Shown here: positions 25,765 to 33,516 of the stretch, piece by piece
How positions within the stretch are numbered: the first letter of the stretch is position 1
Layout: every line of letters begins with the position of its first letter
Notes under the pieces: generated by a model
Databases searched by the model: none
The model's input: the letters and a program-made list of their open reading frames with translations, nothing else
Told to the model about the DNA's origin: nothing
Position numbers and translations under genes: made by a program
NCBI GenBank assembly: GCA_015655015.1
Contig: JAATFV010000234.1
Coordinates: forward strand, 1-50,591
Origin: Chitinophagales bacterium
GTDB lineage: Bacteria; Bacteroidota; Bacteroidia; Chitinophagales; Chitinophagaceae
DNA length: 50,591 nucleotides
Direction of reading: 5' to 3'

Positions 25765-26378
25765 TCAAAACAGTTCCAGTTGCCCCGGTGGGGGGGCTTT
25801 CCTCGTTTTTTCCTCCTCAAAGTTGGAAATAGAGATGCCCAGCAGACGTATTTTCTTATTCTCCGGCTCCGTTCCTTCTAAAAGCTCCGTAGCCGTTACC
25901 CTGATGGTTTGCAGATCGGATATAGGACCCGGAAAGGACCGGCTGCGGGTGATCTGCTTAAAGTCGGCGTATTTGATCTTAACCGTCACAGTCCTGCTTT
26001 TCAGCCGATAACGCTGCAGGCGTTTATAGACTGTCTCCGCTATTTTATCCAGCTCGGCGGTCATTTCAGCCAGGGTGGTAAGATCATAGGCAAAAGTATC
26101 TTCAGCCGCCAGCGATTTGGTTTCCCGGTGGGGTTGGACAGGCCGGTCGTCGATACCCCTGGAAATTTTATAATAAAAACGGCCGGTTTTCCCAAAATGT
26201 TTGACCAGTTCCGTTTCGGCCAGTTTCTTCAGGTCGCTCCCGTATACAGATGAAGCCCCTTCCTCTTTTCGGCCGTGACCCTGCCCACGCCAAAAAATAG
26301 TTCTACCGCCAGCCCCCCGATAAAAGCCTCCACCCTGTATGGACCGATAAAGGTCAATACATCCGGCAAAAAGTTCAT
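25765..26378 (-). pseudogene. dinB: DNA polymerase IV (dinB) fragment, truncated and frameshifted
   Basis: The first frame, from 26378, reads MNFLPDVLTFIGPYRVEAFI and VELFFGVGRVTAEKRKGLHL, then YTGAT and a stop at 26229-26231. The next frame continues SDLKKLAETELVKHFGKTGR, FYYKISRGIDDRPV and the little-finger domain, ending QLELF, the sliding-clamp-binding motif. One missing base near 26232-26240 would restore YTGADLKKL. The palm and fingers (about 165 residues with the catalytic Asp/Glu) are absent: homology begins exactly at the hairpin after the SusD gene. The polymerase cannot be active. Confidence 0.88.
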
Positions 26379-26421
26379 CAAAAAGGAAAGGAAGAGCAGT
26401 CGCTCTTCCTTTCCTTTTTGA
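26378..26421 (-). terminator. 20-bp perfect hairpin after the SusD gene
   Basis: Arms 26378-26397 and 26402-26421 are fully complementary around a four-base loop. On the minus strand the stem ends in CCTTTTTGA, giving a T-rich 3' side. It lies 20 bases past the SusD stop and probably ends the SusC/SusD transcript. It also marks the breakpoint of the dinB fragment. Confidence 0.85.
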
Positions 26422-26441
26422 TTTATCAGATCATGTCTTGT

Positions 26442-28292
26442 CTATTGATACCCGGGGTTTTGTTTCAGGTAGACCGTACCCGTCGAATTCTCCAGGGCAA
26501 GCTGTTGTTGCGGAATGGCAAAGTACTCATTTACTCCTTTGGTAAAGACGGAGGTATTGGCAACATAATAGAAAGAATGCCTTGTCTTTTCTGTAACAAC
26601 ATAGGCATTGAGGGTATTGGCCATCTGACCGGTGCCGTTATCCCAACGCTGCAAATCGAAGAAACGGTTTCCTTCCATCGCCAATTCCAGCCTTCTTTCA
26701 AAATGAACGGCATTGCGGGCATAATCCTGACCCATGGACGAAAACTGCCCGGCAGGATACGGTTTAACCAGGTATTTGTCTGCCGGGACCGAACTTCCTG
26801 TCAGGGTATACACACCGGCACTGGCATTGTAGGTAGCATTCTTATACACCCAACCCGTCGCGTCGGCAGCCCTGTTGCGTACCATGTTGACATAAGACTC
26901 TGCGATATCCAGACTGCCAATCTCCACCTCACATTCCGCGTCCATGAGCACAACATCGGCATAGCGCATGAGGTTGGTATTGATCGCATTAATCGCCGTA
27001 GCTCCCCAGAAGACCGTCTCGGTAGAAGAGTACGTTCCCTGCTGGGATTTGGCGTATACATTTTTTTTCGGGTCGAAAATGCCATTACTGTTGGGATCCC
27101 GGATCCAGGAGGCAGACGCCAGTCCCCAGTCCATGTATGGAATACCGGGCCGGGACATCGTCAGGTCTATGCGGGGATCCAGCGTACCGGTATAAAGATT
27201 GGTAGAGTCGCTGACTACCGGGCCACTGTTGGAGCTGCCATCCAGCAGGGGTAAACCAGTCGTTCCATCGGTTTTATACGCATTGGCCAGGTTCCAGGAA
27301 GGGTTGTTGAACCCGCAGCACCCGACAGGGCCGTTACCATAAGGATAGTTTAATACATCCCCCATGTTTCCGTTGCCACCGTCGTTTGCAGTGGAGGAGC
27401 CGTCATTCACGGAGTTCTGGCAAGCGAATACGCTTTCCGGACCATTCTTCTGCGCCGCGTTGAAATTGCTCTCAAAGTTGCCCAGGGAATACTTGGCGCC
27501 TGTAGCCGTTACCCCGCTGGTAATGACCTGGTCCAGGTAATACCTGGCGCTGTCGAACTTGCGCTGGCACATATAATCTTTCGCCAGGAAAGCCATCGCC
27601 GCCCATTTATTAACCCGGCCGGCCTGGGCCTGAGTCTCCGGCAGATGATTGACCGCATACAGCAGGTCGGCGGTTACCTGGGCCCAGATATCGACATTGT
27701 TGGGTACGTTAAGATTATTGTTCTGGTAGCTAACGTTCTCATCCACGTAAGGGAAATAGTGAAAGACCCTGCGGCCGTCCATATGATAAAAACCGCGCAG
27801 GAAGCGGGCTTCACCCGAGATCTCCGCCGTGTCTTCCGGTGTGATGCCGGTAGCCAGACGCATCGTACGGAGTACGTCGTTGGACCGCTGGATGCCCAGA
27901 TATAAAGTCGTCCACTTTTCATTCAGATAAGTTGAGGTGCTGGCCTGCGACAGACTCCAGGACTCAAGCTGAGCAAGGTCTGGCTGATCGGTAGGAAGCG
28001 ACCCCTTATAGGAATCGTCGGCACAAACACTTCCGTACGTCCAGTTTGAACCGGCGCTGCCATAGGCATCACCCGCAGCCGGGAGGTTCTCTCCGTCCAG
28101 GATGGCATAAGCTCCGATCAGCAAGCCGTTGACCCCCGACAGATTCAAAAGGTTACTCTGCACAAGGGTTCCCTGCGGCTGGACTTCGAGTTTGTGGTTA
28201 CAAGCTGGCAGGACGGCAAATCCCAACGCCACAAATAGGAGACGTACCGGATTTTTCATGTATTTATTGAGTTTACTCAGCATATAATTCAT
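26442..28292 (-). CDS. SusD/RagB-family outer-membrane lipoprotein
   Basis: 616 residues. The signal peptide ends in lipobox AVLPACNHK (Cys near residue 31 from the first ATG, or 20 from the ATG at 28259, which is an equally plausible start). Family landmarks include ISGEARFLRGFYHMDGRRVF, NKWAAMAFLAKDYMCQRKFD, and the C-terminal HFERRLELAMEGNRFFDLQR. It is the surface glycan-binding partner of the SusC encoded 13 bases upstream. Its length is in the upper range of the family. The substrate is probably processed by the GH2 and PF01261 enzymes of the neighbouring operon, by shared promoter architecture. Confidence 0.95.
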   Translation of the reverse strand: MNYMLSKLNKYMKNPVRLLFVALGFAVLPACNHKLEVQPQGTLVQSNLLNLSGVNGLLIGAYAILDGENLPAAGDAYGSAGSNWTYGSVCADDSYKGSLPTDQPDLAQLESWSLSQASTSTYLNEKWTTLYLGIQRSNDVLRTMRLATGITPEDTAEISGEARFLRGFYHMDGRRVFHYFPYVDENVSYQNNNLNVPNNVDIWAQVTADLLYAVNHLPETQAQAGRVNKWAAMAFLAKDYMCQRKFDSARYYLDQVITSGVTATGAKYSLGNFESNFNAAQKNGPESVFACQNSVNDGSSTANDGGNGNMGDVLNYPYGNGPVGCCGFNNPSWNLANAYKTDGTTGLPLLDGSSNSGPVVSDSTNLYTGTLDPRIDLTMSRPGIPYMDWGLASASWIRDPNSNGIFDPKKNVYAKSQQGTYSSTETVFWGATAINAINTNLMRYADVVLMDAECEVEIGSLDIAESYVNMVRNRAADATGWVYKNATYNASAGVYTLTGSSVPADKYLVKPYPAGQFSSMGQDYARNAVHFERRLELAMEGNRFFDLQRWDNGTGQMANTLNAYVVTEKTRHSFYYVANTSVFTKGVNEYFAIPQQQLALENSTGTVYLKQNPGYQ

Positions 28293-28305
28293 TTTTAGGA
28301 ATCGA

Positions 28306-31300
28306 TTAATGAATGGTTACGTTAAGGCCTATATTATATTGCTTTTGGTTATTGGGATAAGCCCCGCCATCTATACCGAACAACGTGTTGGTGCCGAGGA
28401 CTTCAGGGTCCTGTCCGTCATACCTGGTAATCGTAAAGAGGTTGAGCGCCTGCGCATACACCCTGATCCGGTCGATGTGGAGGTTCTGCAGCCCGGGCAT
28501 GTCGAAGGTATAACCCAGGGTAAGCGTCCGGCACCGCAGGAAAGAACCGCTTTCCATGGAATAAGAATTGAAAACGGAACTGGTGCTGAAAGTACCATTC
28601 TGCTCAAGCAGGGGAACGGAGGCTCCCGGGTTCGCAAGACGAGCGGAAGAATCGAGGATACTTGTCGGCGCTCCGGCTGCATTGACCAGCGTCGCTGACT
28701 TTGTCACAGCCCTTGAACTGAGGGCATTCCCGAACTGCAGGAAATCAGTAGAGCCCTTGACCGCATTAACGACTTTATTCCCCATGGACGTATACAGCAT
28801 CATGAAGAAGTCAAAATGCTTATAGTTGGCCGAAATGTTCAGGCCGGCAGTGAATTTCGGATTGGGATTGCCGAACCAGGTCCGGTCTGCATCCGTAATC
28901 TGTCCATCGTGATTGACGTCGGCGTATTTAAGCCGTCCGGGCGCCGCATCCTGCTGTTGAGGGGACTTGGCGATATCCGGGTAACTCTGGAACAAACCGA
29001 TGGTTTTATACCCAAAAAACGCGCCTACCGGATGCCCGGCTTGTAACCGGCCTTCTACGGTCTGGCCATTGTAGACATCGATGTATTGTGTGCCGGGGGG
29101 AAGGCTCTCCACTTTGTTGGCATAGGACGTGAAGGTACCGGTCAGGTCGAATTTCAGCTGGTCGTTGATCGCCGACCCATGGTAGGTCAGGGCCAGATCG
29201 ATGCCGTGGTTCGTGATATTACCGGCATTGATGAAAGGAACGGTGGGGCCGCCTGCAGTCTGGGTGGCCGTACCGCCCGTACCAGGCACTTGCGGCTGAT
29301 TGATCAACCCGCTGATGTTCTTGGAATACCATTCGACCGACAGATCGAATTTGTTCCGCAGGAAGGTAGCGTCGATGCCAACGTTGCTGAGCTGGTCTCT
29401 TTCCCAGGTAGTACCGACATTCCCTATCTGGATATTGGCGATACCCGCCGTAGCGCTGTTGCTGGTGCCCCCAATGTCATACGTGGATTGATTGGCGACC
29501 TGCCCGTATAACGTATAAGGATTGTTCGGGTTGATATTGCTGATCGAACCCATTTTACCCCAGCCGCCACGGATCTTCAGGTCGTTCAGCCAGTCGATCC
29601 CCTGCATGAACTTTTCCTTCGAAATACGCCAGGCGCCTGATATGGAAGGAAAATAACCATACCGCTGACCAGAGGTGAATACGGAGGAGCCATCCCGGCG
29701 GAGGGTACCGCTGATCAGGTAGCGGTCGTCATAATTATAGTCCAACCGGCCAAACAAGGAGAAGATTGTCGTCTCATAAGGCGTCGGCATCAACACATTG
29801 TTCAGGTAAATGGAAGGGTTCTGGTTGTTCTGCGTGCTGGCATTACCGGAATTCAGCGTCCAAAGGCTCGGGGCGACCGTCAAACTATTCGAATCGGTCA
29901 CATAATAGTTGCCCCTTGAAGCCTGTGAAGCCCTTCCCTGGTTGTCGATATATTCGGTACCGGCCAGTAAGGTCAAATGATGCTTTTCAGCCCAGGTATT
30001 GCTGTATCGCAGGGTATTGGTCCAGGTCATGCTGGTATTCCAGCCATAGGTTTCCTGGTAGCTATTGGCATTGGTATTGTTCTCCGCATTCTCATAAGGC
30101 GTGTAGACAAACGCATTATAATAATAATTATCGATCATCCCGCCGATCTGGGTGCGCGCCGTAAAATGCTTCAGGAAATCCGCTTCCGCAAACAGGTTAC
30201 CGGTGATATTGTAGTCATTATTGGTATTGTTCTGCTGCCGGGTCTGGATGGCCACCGGGTTGGGTGAATTTCCCAGCCCGCCGCCAAGGCCGCCGGCAAA
30301 ATTACCCCTGATGTCATAGGCAGGAACAATGGACGGCAGCTGGTAAGAGGCGTTGATGGCATTCGTATTGTTGATGCCTGGCAGGTTGAGGTAACCCGGG
30401 TTGGACTTATACACGATAAAAGCATTCTCCCCGATCCTGACGTGATTATCCAGCAGGCTGAACGTGGAATTGATACGGGCCGAATAACGTTTCAAGCTGG
30501 TAGAGATCATGGTTCCAGGCTGGTCCGCATAATTGAAGGAAAAAAAATAGGTGGACCGGTCCGACCCGCCGGCAACCGAAATATTATGGTTCATAGTCGT
30601 CACAGGCTTGAAAATATCATGGTACCAGTCATTACCCGATTTGTCGGCCTTGGTGATCTGGTTGCTGTAAAGCGCATACGTCGAAGGGTCCGTATTCGGC
30701 GCTCCGGCCATGGCCCCTGTCGGGATGAGGTAATCAGGCAGAACCGGCGTCGGGCCATTGCCATATTGTGTACTGTTGGGAGGGATGCCATCGTTCCTGA
30801 AACTTTGCCAGATGCCCTGCGCTTGTTGCGTCGGAGTGGCAATACCCCAGCCCTTTTTCAACGGCCGCTGCGTACCGACATATCCGTCATAATTGACCGT
30901 GACCTTTCCCGAACGGCCTCTTTTGGTAGTTACAATGATCACCCCGTTGGAACCACGCACCCCATAAATAGAGGCGGCGCCGGCATCCTTCAGAACCTGG
31001 ACGGACTGGATGTCGTTCGGGTTAATATCATGCAGATAACCTGGTGTACCATCAATGATGACCAGGGGGTCCGTATTGCCGAAGGATGTAATACCCCGGA
31101 TATGGATATTGCTATAGCCGCCCGGCTGACCGGTATTCACTACGCTCACCCCGGATGCCTGTCCTTGTAACAGGGACTCCGTGCTGCCCGATGGAACAGA
31201 CTTCATATCATTGACGTTGACGACCGATACCGATCCCGTAATGTCTTTCTTTCGTTGGGAAGTATACCCTGTAACCACTACATCATTCAACGTAGTAGTA

Positions 31301-31614
31301 GCGGTCGTCATAGCAATATTACCGGCCGGCGCCCCGGCTTTTACCGGCACTTCCAGGTTGGCAAAGCCAACGGCTGTGAAAACGAGGATCCCGCCAGGAC
31401 CTGTAAGATTGATAGTGAAAGTGCCATCTGCTCCTGACTGGGCAATGACCTTCGTGCCTTTAACTTCTACTGTCGCTCCGGGAACCGGAGTATTGTCTGT
31501 TTTATTGATTACCCTTCCGGTAACCGCATTCTGGGCATAAGTAATGCCGGTAATCAAAGAGAGAATCGTTACTATACAAACGATTTTCGCCAGCCTTTGG
31601 AATTTCTTTGGCAT
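28306..31614 (-). CDS. SusC/RagA TonB-dependent transporter (no STN domain)
   Basis: 1102 residues. The signal peptide (IVTILSLITGITYAQ) is followed directly by the carboxypeptidase-regulatory-like domain (NAVTGRVINKTDNTPVPGAT). The plug contains VTGYTSQRKKDITGSVSVVN, then VQVLKDAGAASIYGVRGSNG, and a C-terminal barrel ends QKQYNIGLNVTIH. It lacks the STN domain of the other SusC in this window, so it is not expected to work through an ECF/FecR pair. Its promoter instead carries the paired 19-bp element. It exports nothing itself; it imports the SusD-bound oligosaccharide across the outer membrane. Confidence 0.95.
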   Translation of the reverse strand: MPKKFQRLAKIVCIVTILSLITGITYAQNAVTGRVINKTDNTPVPGATVEVKGTKVIAQSGADGTFTINLTGPGGILVFTAVGFANLEVPVKAGAPAGNIAMTTATTTLNDVVVTGYTSQRKKDITGSVSVVNVNDMKSVPSGSTESLLQGQASGVSVVNTGQPGGYSNIHIRGITSFGNTDPLVIIDGTPGYLHDINPNDIQSVQVLKDAGAASIYGVRGSNGVIIVTTKRGRSGKVTVNYDGYVGTQRPLKKGWGIATPTQQAQGIWQSFRNDGIPPNSTQYGNGPTPVLPDYLIPTGAMAGAPNTDPSTYALYSNQITKADKSGNDWYHDIFKPVTTMNHNISVAGGSDRSTYFFSFNYADQPGTMISTSLKRYSARINSTFSLLDNHVRIGENAFIVYKSNPGYLNLPGINNTNAINASYQLPSIVPAYDIRGNFAGGLGGGLGNSPNPVAIQTRQQNNTNNDYNITGNLFAEADFLKHFTARTQIGGMIDNYYYNAFVYTPYENAENNTNANSYQETYGWNTSMTWTNTLRYSNTWAEKHHLTLLAGTEYIDNQGRASQASRGNYYVTDSNSLTVAPSLWTLNSGNASTQNNQNPSIYLNNVLMPTPYETTIFSLFGRLDYNYDDRYLISGTLRRDGSSVFTSGQRYGYFPSISGAWRISKEKFMQGIDWLNDLKIRGGWGKMGSISNINPNNPYTLYGQVANQSTYDIGGTSNSATAGIANIQIGNVGTTWERDQLSNVGIDATFLRNKFDLSVEWYSKNISGLINQPQVPGTGGTATQTAGGPTVPFINAGNITNHGIDLALTYHGSAINDQLKFDLTGTFTSYANKVESLPPGTQYIDVYNGQTVEGRLQAGHPVGAFFGYKTIGLFQSYPDIAKSPQQQDAAPGRLKYADVNHDGQITDADRTWFGNPNPKFTAGLNISANYKHFDFFMMLYTSMGNKVVNAVKGSTDFLQFGNALSSRAVTKSATLVNAAGAPTSILDSSARLANPGASVPLLEQNGTFSTSSVFNSYSMESGSFLRCRTLTLGYTFDMPGLQNLHIDRIRVYAQALNLFTITRYDGQDPEVLGTNTLFGIDGGAYPNNQKQYNIGLNVTIH

Positions 31615-31661
31615 AAGCAGTCGTTAATTTAAGTTTTTCTGAATTAAAAGAATTTTCATGA

Positions 31662-31772
31662 CAAAATTATTAATCGAGGTGTCCAACACCTCATTTTTAA
31701 CCCCATCATCACTACATCAGGTCATAGAAATAACAGGGAAACAAGGTTTACAACTACATCTTCACTACTTCA
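31662..31772 (-). promoter_or_regulatory. SusC/SusD promoter with paired 19-bp element (site A)
   Basis: A minus-strand -7 box TAATTTTG (31662-31669) matches TAnnTTTG exactly. Upstream are two elements resembling CTACATCAACACTACATCA: CCCCATCATCACTACATCA at 31701-31719 and CTACATCTTCACTACTTCA at 31754-31772, each 16 of 19. Their starts are 53 bases apart. The proximal one ends 32 bases from the -7 box. No good -33 box is present, which fits activator dependence. Confidence 0.75.
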
Positions 31773-31832
31773 TCCGTCTTCTGTCTTCTTCCTCCTGATT
31801 AATCCTGTAAACAGAAGTCATCCTCCTTCGTT

Positions 31833-33434
31833 TTATTGCCTCGGCACTGAATTGCTGACAAAAGCAAGATGTTTACTATCGGGCGACCAGGATGGAGCAT
31901 TCAGCGTGCCTTGTCCGCCATAGAGATAGGCCACTACCTTAGGTGCGCCAGGGACAGTCAGCGGCATCACCCGCAACATGACATCTTTGTATGAAGGATG
32001 GGCGTCCGGATCGATGTCCATCGGGAAAGAGATGAACGCAACCCACTTTCCATCGGGAGAGATATGAGGGAACCAGCTGTGATATTCATCGAACGTCAGC
32101 TGTTCTTTGCCGGTCCCGTCTGGTTTCATTCTCCATATCTGCATGGTCCCGCTGGCATTGGCATTATAATAAATGTATTTCCCGTCAGGAGAATATTCCG
32201 GTCCATCCACATGGCCTTTTGAATTACTGGTAAGGGCCGTTTCCTGGTTGTCTTTCAAGGACACCTTATAGAGATTGTAGACGGAGGAGCCATTGCGTTT
32301 GGCCACGATCGCCAGTTCTTTTCCGCCTGGCGCCCAGCCGTGCAAGAAGGAAGGCGTTCCTTCCGTGATCAGTTTAGGCTCACCACCTGTCAGCGGCAGG
32401 GTATAGACCGTTGATCCGCCGCCCGGCAGCGCATCCCGGCTATTGCTGATGCCCAGCATCTTTCCATCAAAGGAAATCATATGATCATTGTTGATCTTGG
32501 CGGCCGGGCCGGTATTCAGTTTTTCTGGTGTACCGCCTTCAACTGGAATGGTATAGAGAGAACCTTCTTCATTGAACAGCAGTTTTTTCCCATCCGGCAT
32601 ATAATTGGGCGCTTCGAATCGTCCCGGCGCCTCATGAATTACTTTGCGGGTATTATCAGCCAGATTGAGGATCTCCAACCGGCTGCCCAGCACGTCGTGT
32701 GAAACGGGTTGCACCGCATGAGGATTGGAAGTATATTCACGGATCACCGGTTGGTCGACCCTGACATTCCAGACCCTGGCGCTGACGATCTGGTCCGGAT
32801 CGTGAGAACAGACATAGACGCCAACGAGCACGTCCTTTTCCAGGGCGTCGGTTTCACAGGAACCGACCAGCTGAAGCGGTTCGCCGGGATGAGCGATCTT
32901 CATGGTGATGGTTTTTCCAATCCGTTGCAATTGGATGGTTTGGCCGCCTTTCTTGGGGTAGAATTTTTCTTCCTCCGGATCCCGCATGAACATCCCGCGG
33001 TAAGGGCGCCACTGAAGAACCACCAGCCCATCGATGTGTTTGCAGGCATTAGCGCTGGCCGCTCCTTCATCCGTAGACTCCCGGATCATCCAGCCTGTTT
33101 TCCGGTGACCGTTTGCACCAGCGGTATCACCGGCAAAGTCGAAATCGGCCGTGAGGATAAAATCCCCTTTGATTTTCTTGTACGCGAATTGAAATTCGTC
33201 CCGGTTGAACCAGATGTTGTCACCGGCGCCCTTTAGCGTATATGCCTGGGAGGTTTCATCATAGCTGGCATCTCCAGCCAGTTTGGGATGACCGATGTCC
33301 AGGTGATCGTCGAAGATACCAACAGGGTGTTGAGCGTTCAACCGGCCAGCCGTAAGGATGGCGGAAAGTAAAAGCAGAAAGCCGGTGAAACGGGCAGATA
33401 GCCGCTTACGGCGAGAGCGTCGTTCATTATTCAT
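31833..33434 (-). CDS. Exported PD40/TolB-type beta-propeller protein (paralogue 1)
   Basis: 533 residues with signal peptide (GFLLLLSAILTAGRLNAQ). Residues about 35-230 form a lectin-like beta-sandwich (GIFDDHLDIGHPKLAGDASY; GAGDNIWFNRDEFQFAYKKI; KTGWMIRESTDEG). A TolB-like propeller of PD40 repeats follows (YMPDGKKLLFNEEGSLYTIP; YSPDGKYIYYNANASGTMQI; ISPDGKWVAFISFPMDIDPD; WSPDSKHLAFVSNS). It has no catalytic motif I recognise, and binding of a polysaccharide or of a partner protein is the most likely role. It is the last gene of the operon beginning at 38926 and about as long as its paralogue there. It is often labelled a TolB/TolR-like protein, but it is not part of a Tol complex here. Confidence 0.82.
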   Translation of the reverse strand: MNNERRSRRKRLSARFTGFLLLLSAILTAGRLNAQHPVGIFDDHLDIGHPKLAGDASYDETSQAYTLKGAGDNIWFNRDEFQFAYKKIKGDFILTADFDFAGDTAGANGHRKTGWMIRESTDEGAASANACKHIDGLVVLQWRPYRGMFMRDPEEEKFYPKKGGQTIQLQRIGKTITMKIAHPGEPLQLVGSCETDALEKDVLVGVYVCSHDPDQIVSARVWNVRVDQPVIREYTSNPHAVQPVSHDVLGSRLEILNLADNTRKVIHEAPGRFEAPNYMPDGKKLLFNEEGSLYTIPVEGGTPEKLNTGPAAKINNDHMISFDGKMLGISNSRDALPGGGSTVYTLPLTGGEPKLITEGTPSFLHGWAPGGKELAIVAKRNGSSVYNLYKVSLKDNQETALTSNSKGHVDGPEYSPDGKYIYYNANASGTMQIWRMKPDGTGKEQLTFDEYHSWFPHISPDGKWVAFISFPMDIDPDAHPSYKDVMLRVMPLTVPGAPKVVAYLYGGQGTLNAPSWSPDSKHLAFVSNSVPRQ

Positions 33435-33516
33435 ATATAATCGTTTTTAACAGAGAATACAATTCCACCGACGGTCCCGGGCAAGCCGGCCGCCGACGTC
33501 AACAGCATAGTGTTTA

